64,000 nt of DNA from Natronococcus sp. AD-5 (GTDB lineage Archaea; Halobacteriota; Halobacteria; Halobacteriales; Natrialbaceae), in assembly GCF_030734285.1 (NCBI RefSeq), contig NZ_CP132294.1, positions 3,038,001 through 3,102,000 of the forward strand, in the 5' to 3' direction. Under the pieces are notes generated by a model. It was given only the letters and a program-made list of their open reading frames with translations, searched no databases and was not told where the DNA came from. The position numbers and the translations under genes are program-made. Of the stretch, positions 16,124 to 24,682 are shown one piece after another; the first letter of the stretch is position 1; every line of letters starts with the position of its first letter.

Positions 16124-17119
16124 CTATTCTCCGAGCGATAGGACGAGCGAGTCACCCGCTCGCTCGAACTCGGTTCCGAACGCGGCCGACAGCTCTCGCA
16201 TACGGTCACGGGACCAGTCGGCCGCGTCGGGGCTCGCCTCGTGGACCGCACAGTTGTCGATCTCGGTCGGGTGGAGGCGAAGCTCGGTCGGCGTCCCGTC
16301 GTCGGGCACCGTGAGCACGAACAGGAAACTCCGATCGTTGCGCAACCGGCGGTCGACCGCGTAATCGTCGACGAAGTCGCCCGCGTCGTAGATGATCGGA
16401 CTCCCCTCGTGCACCTCGATTCCGTGGAAGACGTGGGCGCTGTGGCCGTGAACGACGTCGACGCCCTCCTCGACCAGCCAGCGACCGAACTCGCGGAGCG
16501 ACTCGGGCGGTTCCTCGATCATGTTCGGTCCCCAGTGCAGCGAGGCGACGAGCAGGTCGGGCTCCCGCTCGCGAGCGCGCTCGAGCGCGTCTCGAACCCG
16601 TCGCCTGGTCGTCTCGTTCTCGACGTCGACGGCTATCCAGGCGGTCCCCGGCGACTCTTCGTCGGCCGCGAACTCGCGCGTGTTATCGGTAAAGGAGACG
16701 ACCGCTACCTCGAGGCCGTCGACCGAGACGACCGCCGGCTCGAGCGCCTCGTCGAGCGTCTCGCCCGCGCCGGTCCGCGCGATCCCCGCCTCGTCCAGGT
16801 GGGCCAGGGTATCGCGCAGCGCCATTTCCCCGTAGTCGAGGACGTGATTGTTCGCCAGCGCGCAGACGTCGACCCCCGCGCGCTCGAGGGCGGGCACCGC
16901 CCAGTCGGGGTTCGCGCGGAAGTGAAACGGTCGGTGGGTCCGCCGCCACTGCCGGCCGCGCGTCGAGAGCACACACTCGAGGTTCATCACCAGTCCGTCC
17001 AGCCCGCGAAGTCGCTCGAGGACGGTACCCCACACCGCGTCGGCGGGACGGCGCCGCTGACGATCGTCGACGACCCGTCCGAGCATGACGTCGCCCGTGA
17101 AGCCGATTCGACGGGACAT
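16124..17119 (-). CDS. CapA family protein (PGA_cap metallophosphatase-like)
   Basis: This is a 331-residue protein of the CapA/PgsA family, a calcineurin-like fold. The motifs are TGDVMLGR (residues 8-15), NLECVLS, ALANNHVLDYG (metal-binding N-H-x-L-D) and VHGHSAHVFHG. Bacterial CapA takes part in poly-gamma-glutamate capsule synthesis. The archaeal homologs lack the CapB/CapC partners here, so the role is unclear and hydrolysis of a phosphoester is only a possibility. There is no signal peptide. ATG 17119 was chosen because the preceding in-frame sequence is Arg-rich. Confidence 0.88.
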   Translation of the reverse strand: MSRRIGFTGDVMLGRVVDDRQRRRPADAVWGTVLERLRGLDGLVMNLECVLSTRGRQWRRTHRPFHFRANPDWAVPALERAGVDVCALANNHVLDYGEMALRDTLAHLDEAGIARTGAGETLDEALEPAVVSVDGLEVAVVSFTDNTREFAADEESPGTAWIAVDVENETTRRRVRDALERAREREPDLLVASLHWGPNMIEEPPESLREFGRWLVEEGVDVVHGHSAHVFHGIEVHEGSPIIYDAGDFVDDYAVDRRLRNDRSFLFVLTVPDDGTPTELRLHPTEIDNCAVHEASPDAADWSRDRMRELSAAFGTEFERAGDSLVLSLGE

Positions 17120-17202
17120 ACGCGGTCGTTCGCGCCGCAGGAACAAAGACCGCACCCACCGACGCCGACAGCTACAAACCACGACCGAACCAATCGTCCG
17201 AC

Positions 17203-18024
17203 ATGTACGTACTCGGCTGTCTGAACGGCGACGCGAGCCGTAACGCGTTCGAGCGCGTCGTCGACCGCGCCGTCGACCGACTCTCCCGCGAGGGGCGCGT
17301 CGGCGTCGTCCGGTACGACGCGACGATCGCGGACGGAACGCACGAATCGCTCACGGTGGGCGGAGACGTCACCTACGGACTCGGCGCCGACGGCGACTGG
17401 ACCGCGTCGGGGACCGGAATGACCGTCGCGGACGCGCTGGACGCGCTGGCGACCGACTGCGACTACGCGGTCGTCGTCGGCGTCCCGGGACTGCGGTATC
17501 CGACGCTCGTCGTCGGCGACCCGGTCGACGAGCACGACGAGGTGATCGCGACCGTCTCGGGCCCCGGCGAGCTCGACGAGGAGGAACTCGTGGCGACCCT
17601 CGAGGCGTCGGAACCCTACGAGACCCTCGAGTCGCTGGTCGCGCGGGTCAAACGGTCGCCCGACGCCGACCGCGCGGGGGCGATCGCGACCTTCACCGGA
17701 CGAGTCCGCGCGAAGGACGACCCCGGCGACGCGCGCACGGAGTACCTCGAGTTCGAGAAGTACGAGGGCGTCGCCGACGAACGGATGACCGCGCTCGAGG
17801 CGGATCTCGAGGCGCGCGACGGCGTACTGGACGTCGAACTCTACCACCGCACGGGCGTCGTCGCGAACGGCGAGGACATTGTCTTCGTCGTCGTGCTCGC
17901 GGGACACCGCGAGGAAGCGTTCCGGACCGTCGAGGACGGGATCAACCGGCTGAAAGACGAAGTACCCCTGTTCAAGAAGGAGGTCACCGTCGAGGACGAA
18001 TTCTGGGTCCACGAACGGCCCTGA
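17203..18024 (+). CDS. moaE: Molybdopterin synthase catalytic subunit with N-terminal MobB-like extension
   Basis: The protein has 273 residues. The C-terminal half (about 145-273) is MoaE: AGAIATFTGRVRAKD, LEFEKYEGVADERM, VELYHRTGVVANGEDIVFVVVLAGHREEAF and VPLFKKEV, which holds the active-site lysines. MoaE transfers sulfur from MoaD thiocarboxylate to precursor Z. The N-terminal part (MYVLGCLNGDASRNAFERVV, then DYAVVVGVPGLRYPTLVVGD) resembles a degenerate MobB-like domain without a clear P-loop. Such fusions are known in haloarchaea. It is transcribed divergently from capA, with 83 bases between starts. Confidence 0.9.
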   Translation: MYVLGCLNGDASRNAFERVVDRAVDRLSREGRVGVVRYDATIADGTHESLTVGGDVTYGLGADGDWTASGTGMTVADALDALATDCDYAVVVGVPGLRYPTLVVGDPVDEHDEVIATVSGPGELDEEELVATLEASEPYETLESLVARVKRSPDADRAGAIATFTGRVRAKDDPGDARTEYLEFEKYEGVADERMTALEADLEARDGVLDVELYHRTGVVANGEDIVFVVVLAGHREEAFRTVEDGINRLKDEVPLFKKEVTVEDEFWVHERP

Positions 18025-18041
18025 CCGTTGCCCTTGCTATC

Positions 18042-18110
18042 GCAGGCAAATGTAGAACAGTCACGACCGGTGCGCTTCTACTGCAGGCGAGCGAGGAACA
18101 GTCGCGAATC
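18042..18110. repeat. Two degenerate direct repeats, 41-base period
   Basis: gcaggcaaatgtagaacagtc and gcaggcgagcgaggaacagtc start at 18042 and 18083 and match at most positions. They sit downstream of moaE and just before a strikingly AT-rich stretch at about 18118-18175. Function unknown; they could be binding sites or part of a small RNA. Confidence 0.45.
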
Positions 18111-18277
18111 GGGTACACTATATCTTTCTAATTGTATATATGAGAAATAATAAATTAGAGAGAGTTGTAAAACGTCTCGGACGATTTTAACCGCTTATGA
18201 AAAGCGGAGCAGTGGTCGATGAAAGGACGAGTATCCCGCGAGGCGGTGAACGCAATCGAAACGCCGCTAACCATCCT

Positions 18278-18290
18278 TTCTTTATAACAT
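18278..18290 (+). promoter_or_regulatory. TATA box of the DUF7123-like gene
   Basis: ttctttataacat is centred 27 bases before ATG 18311, supporting that start and a leaderless mRNA. Confidence 0.6.
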
Positions 18291-18310
18291 ATCCCCGCCG
18301 CAAGAGGCTG

Positions 18311-18556
18311 ATGTCGATGAGCACGACAGCACACCCCTCCACGGAAAGCAAAGAACACCGCCTGAAGAGCTACCTGCGCGAACGCGCAGAAGACGGAGAG
18401 CTGTACTTCAAAGGGAAGTTCATCGCAGACGACGTCGGCATGTCCCCGAAAGAGATCGGCGCGCTGATGGTCAAGCTCTCGGAGTCCGCGACCGACCTCG
18501 AGATCGAGAAGTGGTCGTACACGAGCGCGACCACCTGGCGCGTCGAGCCTGCGTAG
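18311..18556 (+). CDS. Small winged-helix haloarchaeal protein (DUF7123-like)
   Basis: This is an 81-residue protein (or 79, from ATG 18317). The sequence YLRERAEDGELYFKGKFIADDVGMSPKEIGALMVKL reads as a helix-turn-helix of the winged type, and the end WSYTSATTWRVEPA forms the wing. It is highly conserved in haloarchaea as I remember it, under the label DUF7123. A strong TATA box fixes the start region. Its compact size suggests a DNA-binding regulator; targets are unknown. Confidence 0.82.
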   Translation: MSMSTTAHPSTESKEHRLKSYLRERAEDGELYFKGKFIADDVGMSPKEIGALMVKLSESATDLEIEKWSYTSATTWRVEPA

Positions 18557-18881
18557 CTGTCGAACCATCGACGCGACTCGCGCACCACCGACCACCCCGG
18601 ATTGTACCCGATCCACCTGTCCGCGCCGGCACGTCTGCGACGCCATCCGGCGCAGCCCTAACCCCCCTGATCGAAGCATCGCGCGACCGACCACAGCCGA
18701 TTACGGTACCGCCGTCATCGCGGTACCGCCGTCACGCAGTTGTCTCGCGCGTGCCTGCGCCCCTTTCGGCACGCGATTCCCCATTCGTAGCGCGGAGTTC
18801 GATCGCGAGTGCGCGGTTTTCGATCGCGGCCGGCGACCGCCGAGAGGGAAGGCGATTTATACGAGCGGCTGATCAACACGG
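18557..18881. other. Intergenic region with a 14-base direct repeat
   Basis: Between 18557 and 18881 no gene is supported. cggtaccgccgtca occurs twice, at 18704-18717 and 18721-18734 (17-base period). The 3' end of the region carries the promoter of the next gene. Confidence 0.5.
18850..18863 (+). promoter_or_regulatory. TATA box of the 18882 protease gene
   Basis: aggcgatttatacg has TTTATA centred about 23 bases before ATG 18882. Confidence 0.5.
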
Positions 18882-20039
18882 ATGATGGACGACGTCGATT
18901 CGTCCGGATTCGGTGCGACCGACGACGACGCGTCGCTCGAGGACGGACCGCCGCTCGAGCGCATCGAGCCGGTGTTTGCCGTCTGCGAAACCCGAATCGA
19001 GGGCGAGCAGCTCCGGTACTACGGCGATCCGCTGGTCGCTCCCGAGTCGCTGATCCAGGAGCTGTGGCCGGCGTTTCGCGAGGCCGGCTACGATATCGAA
19101 CTGACGAGACGCCGCGGCGAGTACGTTCTGGTCGCCGAGCCGACCGCCGTCGGCATCGACGGAATCCCCTGGTCGAACATCGTCCTACTGTTCGCGACGG
19201 TGCTCTCGACGCTGTTCGCCGGTTCGATGTGGTACCACATCGATCCGTTCGCGAACCCGCTGGCGATGTGGAAGGCCTGGCCGTTTACGGTCGCCATCCT
19301 CGGCGTTCTCGGCGTGCACGAGATGGGCCACTACGTGCTGAGCCGGTACCACGGGGTCGACGCCTCGCTCCCCTACTTCATCCCCGTGCCGACGCTCATC
19401 GGGACGATGGGCGCGGTGATCAGGATGAAAGGGCGGATGCCCGACCGGAAGGCGCTGTTCGACATCGGCGTCGCCGGACCGCTCGCGGGGCTGGTCGCGA
19501 CGCTGGTCGTGACGATCGTCGGACTACACCTGGGCCCGGTCACCGCTCCGGACGACGTCGTCACCGACCCCAACGCGATCCAGATCGAACTCGGCTACCC
19601 GCTGTTGCTCGAACTGCTCGCCGCCGCGTTCGATCAGCCGCTGTACAGGGACGATCCGGCGACGGCGGTGAACCCGGTCGTCATTGGCGGCTGGGTCGGG
19701 ATGTTCGTCACCTTCCTCAACCTGATCCCCGTCGGACAGCTCGACGGCGGACACATCCTCCGGGCGATGGCCGGCGACCTCCAGGAGACGATCGCGGCGC
19801 TCGTCCCGGGCGCGCTCTTCGCGCTCGCCGCCTACCTCTACTACGTGAGCGGCTACAGCGGTAACTCGGTGTTCGTCTGGGTGTTCTGGGGGATCTTCAC
19901 CGCGGTACTCGCGTCGGTCGGTCCGGCGCGACCGATCCAAGACGAGCGACTCGGCAGGGGCCGGTTCCTGCTCGGCGTCGTCACGTTCGCCCTGGGCGCG
20001 CTCTGTTTCATGCCGGTGCCGATCGCCATCATCGAGTAA
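18882..20039 (+). CDS. Site-2 protease family membrane metalloprotease (M50)
   Basis: This is a 385-residue integral membrane protease. The N-terminal 95 residues are soluble and acidic and resemble the cytosolic domain of archaeal S2P-like proteins. Several transmembrane helices follow. The zinc motif is HEMGH beginning at residue 146, within LGVHEMGHYVLSRYHGV. The second motif is NLIPVGQLDGGH, which supplies the Asp ligand. Members cleave transmembrane anti-sigma-like or other regulators within the membrane. It has no PDZ domain, unlike the paralog at 11714. It appears to be transcribed alone from a leaderless promoter. Confidence 0.9.
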   Translation: MMDDVDSSGFGATDDDASLEDGPPLERIEPVFAVCETRIEGEQLRYYGDPLVAPESLIQELWPAFREAGYDIELTRRRGEYVLVAEPTAVGIDGIPWSNIVLLFATVLSTLFAGSMWYHIDPFANPLAMWKAWPFTVAILGVLGVHEMGHYVLSRYHGVDASLPYFIPVPTLIGTMGAVIRMKGRMPDRKALFDIGVAGPLAGLVATLVVTIVGLHLGPVTAPDDVVTDPNAIQIELGYPLLLELLAAAFDQPLYRDDPATAVNPVVIGGWVGMFVTFLNLIPVGQLDGGHILRAMAGDLQETIAALVPGALFALAAYLYYVSGYSGNSVFVWVFWGIFTAVLASVGPARPIQDERLGRGRFLLGVVTFALGALCFMPVPIAIIE

Positions 20040-20068
20040 CGGCCCGAGAAACTCCGTTCTCCGCACGT

Positions 20069-20974
20069 TCAGTCCCGTTCACCGTGCGTGTACCCGCGGT
20101 CCTCGAGCGGCTCTCCGTCGAGCGTAATTCCCTCGCTCGCGTCGACGACGGATCCGATCGCCGAGAGGGGGACGTCGATCGCGTCGCGAGCCGTCTCGAC
20201 CTCGCCTTCGGGGATCGCGACCACGAGTTCGAAGTCCTCGCCGAACGTGGTCGCGAGCTCGAGCGCCGCGTCGTCGGTATCGGTGACCGCACGAACCGCG
20301 TCGTCGATCGGGATCGGACCGGCGTCGATCGCGAACCCGCAGCCGCTCGCGTCGGCGAGCTGGTGCAGCGAGCGGGCGAGGCCGTCGCTCGAGTCCATCA
20401 TCGCGCTCGCGTTGCACGCGAGCGCGCGGCCGGCGGCCACCCGCGGCTCGAACTGAAAGAGCGCGTTCGCCCGCTCGAGCGCATCTCGGTCGCCGGCGGC
20501 GGCCCGTTCGAAGTACTCGAGCGCGGCCGCGCTGCGGCCTACCGTGCCCGTGACGCAGACGACGTCGCCGGGTCGCGCGCCGCTTCGCGGAACGGGCTCG
20601 TCGGTTCGTCCGATCGCGGTCGTCGCGACGGTGAACTCGCCGTGGCCGTCGAGGTCGCCGCCGACGTACTCGGCGCCGACGAGGTCGCAGACGTCCGTCG
20701 CGCCGCGAACGAACGCGAGCAGTTCTTCCTCGACGAACGCGGGTGCGGCGTAGGCGGCGACCGCCGCCGTCGCGTCGGCGCCCATGGCGGCCACGTCCGA
20801 CAGCGAGGCGCCGACGGAGCGCCACCCGGCGGTGTAGCGGGTCGTCCCCGCCGGAAAGTCCGTCCGCTCGTGGAGCATGTCGGTCGTCACGACGAGTCCG
20901 TCGACGGCGGCGGCGTCGTCGCCGACGGGCTCGAGCTCGGTTTCCAGTAGCGCCAGGGCGGCGCGTTCGTCCAT
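20069..20974 (-). CDS. thiL: Thiamine-monophosphate kinase
   Basis: This is a 301-residue PurM/AIRS-fold kinase that phosphorylates thiamine phosphate to thiamine pyrophosphate. Visible motifs are the N-terminal VGDDAAAVDG, VVTTDMLHERTDF, SDVAAMGA, GGDLDGHGEFTV and, in the C-terminal half, MDSSDGLARSL and FGEDFELVVAIP. These are the Mg-ATP and substrate-binding elements of ThiL. The N-terminus is slightly short compared with bacterial ThiL, as is usual in haloarchaea. It is convergent with the protease gene. Confidence 0.93.
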   Translation of the reverse strand: MDERAALALLETELEPVGDDAAAVDGLVVTTDMLHERTDFPAGTTRYTAGWRSVGASLSDVAAMGADATAAVAAYAAPAFVEEELLAFVRGATDVCDLVGAEYVGGDLDGHGEFTVATTAIGRTDEPVPRSGARPGDVVCVTGTVGRSAAALEYFERAAAGDRDALERANALFQFEPRVAAGRALACNASAMMDSSDGLARSLHQLADASGCGFAIDAGPIPIDDAVRAVTDTDDAALELATTFGEDFELVVAIPEGEVETARDAIDVPLSAIGSVVDASEGITLDGEPLEDRGYTHGERD

Positions 20975-21062
20975 ACCGGACGTTTCACACCCAGGACGAA
21001 AAACGACCCGAACCGCGACCGGCGGGAGACCGGTTCACGGGGACGAGCTCGGGGAACAACGA

Positions 21063-21072
21063 TGGTCTTAAA
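21063..21072 (+). promoter_or_regulatory. TATA box of rps19e
   Basis: ggtcttaaat lies about 28 bases before ATG 21098 and supports that start over the in-frame ATG at 21062. Confidence 0.5.
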
Positions 21073-21097
21073 TGCCGCGGAAGGAAACCCAACGCCA

Positions 21098-21553
21098 ATG
21101 GCTACGATGTACGACGTTCCGGCGGACGACCTCATCGAGGCGCTCGCCGAGGACCTCGAGGACCGACTCGACGAACCGGACTGGAGTCAGTTCACCAAGA
21201 CTGGCGTCGACCGCGAACTGCCGCCCGAGCAGGAGGACTTCTGGGCGACTCGCGCCGCGAGCCTCCTGCGCAAGGTCGCCGACCGCGGCCCCGTCGGCGT
21301 CGAACGACTCGCGACCGAGTACGGCGGCGCGAAGAGCGGCTCGAACCGCTACCGCGTCGCGCCCGACCGCCGTTCCGACGGCTCGCGAAACGTGATCCGC
21401 ACGATCCTCCAGCAGCTCGAGGAGGAGGACCTCGTCGAGACCGCCGAGGGCGAGGGTCGCCGCATCACCGCCGAGGGACAGAGCCTGCTCGACGACACCG
21501 CCGGCAACGTTCTCGAAGAGCTCGACCGTCCGGAACTCGAGCGCTACGCCTAA
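21098..21553 (+). CDS. rps19e: 30S ribosomal protein S19e
   Basis: This 151-residue protein of the archaeal/eukaryotic small subunit is required for late 30S/40S maturation. Typical sequences are [17 protein letters not shown] at the start, [37 protein letters not shown] and the helix-turn-helix-like [20 protein letters not shown] 21098 (MATMYDV) is chosen by family start and TATA spacing. It leads a row with the PDCD5-like and PP-loop genes, a common haloarchaeal order. Confidence 0.95.
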   Translation: MATMYDVPADDLIEALAEDLEDRLDEPDWSQFTKTGVDRELPPEQEDFWATRAASLLRKVADRGPVGVERLATEYGGAKSGSNRYRVAPDRRSDGSRNVIRTILQQLEEEDLVETAEGEGRRITAEGQSLLDDTAGNVLEELDRPELERYA

Positions 21554-21656
21554 GTTAGCGACCGGGAGCTCGTTTTCGTACCGCAGCCCTGCCAGCGGTG
21601 GCGCTCCCGTCGTCCGTAATCATTTTCCGCTTTCCCAAGCAAGGTTGACTATAGCT

Positions 21657-22007
21657 ATGAGTGGCTCACCCGACGAGGAGAAACTCGAGGAGCTCCGACA
21701 GAAGAAGATGGAACAGCTCCAGGACCGCGCCGAATCCCAGGGGGACGAGGCCGCCCAGGAGGCCGCCCAGCAGCAGGCCGAAGCCCAGAAGAAAGCCCTG
21801 CTCCGACAGCACCTGACCGACGACGCGCGAAAGCGGCTCAACACCGTCAAGATGAGCAAGCCCGAGTTCGGCGAGCAGGTCGAACGGCAGGTCGTCTCGC
21901 TCGCCCGCAGCGGCCGCATCCAGGGCAAGATCGACGACCAGAAGATGAAACAGCTCCTCAAGGAGCTCAAGCCCGACTCGAAGAGTTTCGACATCAAGCG
22001 CCGGTGA
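21657..22007 (+). CDS. DNA-binding protein of the PDCD5/TFAR19 family
   Basis: This is a 116-residue, highly charged helical protein. The N-terminal half is a long Glu/Gln/Lys-rich helix ([16 protein letters not shown]). The C-terminal half has the conserved [25 protein letters not shown] and [11 protein letters not shown]. Archaeal members bind DNA or ribosomal components; the human homolog is linked to apoptosis. The ATG at 21657 follows ctatagct. Its stop overlaps the start of the next gene by one base (TGATG), indicating translational coupling. Confidence 0.93.
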   Translation: MSGSPDEEKLEELRQKKMEQLQDRAESQGDEAAQEAAQQQAEAQKKALLRQHLTDDARKRLNTVKMSKPEFGEQVERQVVSLARSGRIQGKIDDQKMKQLLKELKPDSKSFDIKRR

Positions 22008-22597
22008 TGGAGCTCGGATTGCTCTACAGCGGGGGGAAGGATTCGACGCTCGCGGCGCTCTTGCTCGAGGAGTTCTACGACGTCACGCTGGTAACGGTCC
22101 GGTTCGGCGTCAGCGACGACTGGAAACACGCCCGCGAGACCGCCGAGACCGCCGGGTTCGAGTTCGAATCCCTCGAGCTCGACCGGGACGTCGCCCGCGA
22201 GGCCGTCGAGATCATCCGTACGGACGGCTTCCCTCGAAACGGTATCCAGCACGTCCACGTGCAGGCGCTCGAGGAGCTCGCCGAGAAGGAGTTCGACGCG
22301 ATCGCCGACGGGACGCGGCGGGACGACCGCGTGCCGACCGTCTCGCGAGCGCAGGCCCAGAGCCTCGAGGACCGCCACGGCGTCGACTACATCGCGCCGC
22401 TGTCCGGCTTCGGGCGGACGGCGGTGGATCGGCTCGTCGAGTCCCACCTCGAGGTGACCGTCGGCCCGAGCGAAGCGATCGACCGGGCGGACTACGAGGC
22501 GGAGCTCCGAACGCTCATCGCCGAGGAAGACGGCCCGGAGGCCGTCGAGGGCCTGTTCCCGGATCACGAGCAGACGTACGTGACGGACGTCCGATAG
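22007..22597 (+). CDS. PP-loop ATPase family protein (COG2117-like, DUF7411)
   Basis: This is a 196-residue protein with the PP-loop pyrophosphatase motif YSGGKDST at residues 8-15, which binds ATP and adenylates a substrate. The family includes tRNA thiolation and modification enzymes. The later segment IADGTRRDDRVPT is the matching conserved loop. It has no Cys pair for an Fe-S cluster or sulfur transfer, unlike TtuA/MnmA. A thiolation role is therefore not supported, and amidotransfer or ligation is possible. It is coupled to the PDCD5-like gene. Confidence 0.85.
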   Translation: MELGLLYSGGKDSTLAALLLEEFYDVTLVTVRFGVSDDWKHARETAETAGFEFESLELDRDVAREAVEIIRTDGFPRNGIQHVHVQALEELAEKEFDAIADGTRRDDRVPTVSRAQAQSLEDRHGVDYIAPLSGFGRTAVDRLVESHLEVTVGPSEAIDRADYEAELRTLIAEEDGPEAVEGLFPDHEQTYVTDVR

Positions 22598-22704
22598 GCG
22601 AACCGTTCGAGAGCCGCTTCGGTACGAGTTCTCTCGGTCTTCGACGCGACGGCGGCGACGTCCAAACGAAAGGATAGAAGTCCGCCGTGGCCGAACGGTG
22701 TCGT

Positions 22705-24003
22705 ATGTACGACGGGATCAAGGGCTTTCGCGACTTCTACCCCGGCGAGATGGCCGCCAGGCGGGCGACCATCGACGTCCTGGAGGACACCGCCCGCCGG
22801 TACGGCTTCCGCGAGATCGGAACGCCGGCCCTCGAGCGAGCCGAGATGTGGACCGACAAGAGCGGCGACGAGATCGTCGAAGAGCTGTACGCCTTCGAGG
22901 ACCAGGGCGGCCGCCACGTCACGCTGACGCCGGAGCTCACGCCCACCGTCGCTCGGATGGTCGTGGCGAAACAGCAGGAGCTCTCGAAGCCGATCAAGTG
23001 GTTCTCGACGCGGCCGTTCTGGCGCTACGAACAGGTCCAGCAGGGCCGCCAGCGCGAGTTCTACCAGACCAACGTCGACATCTTCGGCTCCGCCGAACCC
23101 GAGGCCGACGCGGAGATCCTCGCGTGGGCCGCGGACGCGATGACGGGGCTCGGCCTGACCGGCGAGCACTTCGAGTTCCGGATCTCCCACCGGGACATCC
23201 TCGGCGGCGTTCTCGAGAGCTACGAGGCCGACGTCGACGTCGACGACGCCATCCGCGCGGTCGACAAGTCGGACAAGATCTCCACCGCGGAGTACCACGA
23301 CCTGCTCGTCGAGGCCGGGCTGACCTACGACCAGGCCGCCGAGTTCGGCGATCTCGTCGCCGGCGGCGACCTCGAGGAGGTCAAAGCGTTCGCCGACACC
23401 GAGCGCGTCACCGCGGCCGTGGAGAACCTGCAGAACGTGCTCGCGGCCGCCGAGGACTTCGGGGCCCGCGAGTACTGTACGGTCTCGCTCGAGACCGCCC
23501 GCGGACTCGACTACTACACGGGCGTCGTCTTCGAGTGCTTCGACTCCGCCGGCGAGGTCTCGCGGTCGATCTTCGGCGGCGGCCGCTACGACGATCTGAT
23601 CGAGAGCTTCGGCGGACAGCCGACCCCCGCCGTCGGCGTCGCACCCGGTCACGCGACGCTACCGCTTCTGATGCAGCGGGCGGGCGTCTGGCCCGAGGAG
23701 GAGGTGACGACCGACTACTACGTCCTCCAGGTGGGCGACACGCGATCGGAAGCCGCCCGAATCACGCGCGAACTGCGCGAACGCGGCCACGTCGTCGAGA
23801 CCGACGTCGCCGGCCGCTCCTTCGGCGGCCAACTCGACTACGCCGACTCGGTCAACGCCGAGACGGTCGTCATCGTCGGCGAGCAGGACCTCGAGAACGA
23901 CGACGTGACGATCAAGGACATGGAAACGGGCGACCAGACGCAGACGCCGGTCGGCGAGTTCCCCGGCGAACTCGAGCGGCCGACGTTCGAGGACTTCGCG
24001 TAA
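22705..24003 (+). CDS. hisS: Histidyl-tRNA synthetase
   Basis: This is a 432-residue class II synthetase. It starts MYDGIKGFRDFYPGEMAARR. Motif 2 is in FSTRPFWRYEQVQQGRQREFY, and the histidine-specific loop RGLDYYTGVVFECF is present. Motif 3 lies in TPAVGVAPGHATLPLL. The C-terminal anticodon-binding domain (DYYVLQVGDTRSEAARI onwards) covers the last 105 residues. It charges tRNA-His. The in-frame ATG at 22687 would add MAERCR, which is not family-like. Confidence 0.96.
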   Translation: MYDGIKGFRDFYPGEMAARRATIDVLEDTARRYGFREIGTPALERAEMWTDKSGDEIVEELYAFEDQGGRHVTLTPELTPTVARMVVAKQQELSKPIKWFSTRPFWRYEQVQQGRQREFYQTNVDIFGSAEPEADAEILAWAADAMTGLGLTGEHFEFRISHRDILGGVLESYEADVDVDDAIRAVDKSDKISTAEYHDLLVEAGLTYDQAAEFGDLVAGGDLEEVKAFADTERVTAAVENLQNVLAAAEDFGAREYCTVSLETARGLDYYTGVVFECFDSAGEVSRSIFGGGRYDDLIESFGGQPTPAVGVAPGHATLPLLMQRAGVWPEEEVTTDYYVLQVGDTRSEAARITRELRERGHVVETDVAGRSFGGQLDYADSVNAETVVIVGEQDLENDDVTIKDMETGDQTQTPVGEFPGELERPTFEDFA

Positions 24004-24397
24004 CGGCAGTTCGAAAGATCGCCCCTCTTTTCGGCACCGAGACGGCCGCCGAACGACCGCTCCGGTACGTTTCCGCGCGCCGACAGCAATCGCTGGTAGG
24101 TGTAGGTGACGGTTTCAATACCGAAACGGGAGGAATAGTCCCGTTTTCGTCCTCGCGATCGGTATCGGATACTCGTTCGTTCGCCGGTACCGGAACGGCG
24201 ACGAACGGCTCGACGGTGAACGGTTCAGTTGATCGCCCGTCTCTCGCGATACCTCCGGTATCCGCGTCGGGCACGATGTGGAGATAAGCCATCCGTTACG
24301 TGCGTACCCTGCGCACAACGCCCGAATCCGGATCACGAGGTTACGCTATCGGCCGAGAAGCGGTCCGTTCGAGCGGACGCGAGGGTGATCGAGCCGG
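24004..24397. other. Intergenic region after hisS, with a hairpin
   Basis: In these 394 bases no gene is supported; open frames lack haloarchaeal acidic composition. A hairpin at 24124-24146 (below) is the only clear structure. A gcgatcggtatcggatac-rich stretch follows it. Confidence 0.5.
24124..24146 (+). terminator. Hairpin with short T tail, possible hisS terminator
   Basis: aaacggga and tcccgttt pair exactly around the loop ggaatag and run into TTTT. It lies about 120 bases after the hisS stop. Confidence 0.35.
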
Positions 24398-24595
24398 TCA
24401 GGACTCGAGTTCGCAGTCCGGCCGTCGCTCGTCGCTCTCCGCTCGTTGTTCGACCGAGTGGCCGGTCTCGACGTGGTGGTCGATCATCGCCTGATCGAGT
24501 TCGGCGCTCGCTTCGTCGTCGGTCCGGTATTCCCAGTCGCACGCTTCACAGTACGCGATCGGCACGCGTGAGACGTCGAACAGGTGGCTCTTCAA
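24398..24595 (-). CDS. Small Cys/His zinc-finger-like haloarchaeal protein
   Basis: This 65-residue acidic protein has YCEACDWEY (Cys16, Cys19) and, about 20 residues later, DHHVETGH (His40, His41, His46). This spacing fits a single C2H2-type zinc finger. Many haloarchaea encode such one-finger proteins of unknown function. It is divergent from the sulfatase gene; the two starts are 87 bases apart. The acidic composition and the motif support it as real despite its length. Confidence 0.65.
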   Translation of the reverse strand: MKSHLFDVSRVPIAYCEACDWEYRTDDEASAELDQAMIDHHVETGHSVEQRAESDERRPDCELES

Positions 24596-24682
24596 CCATG
24601 TGGTTTTGCGTTCGCCCCGAAACGGGCGCGAAGGGGCCTCGAGAGGGCTACCGTTAACTGCGACCCCGTCCTACGTCGCCCG

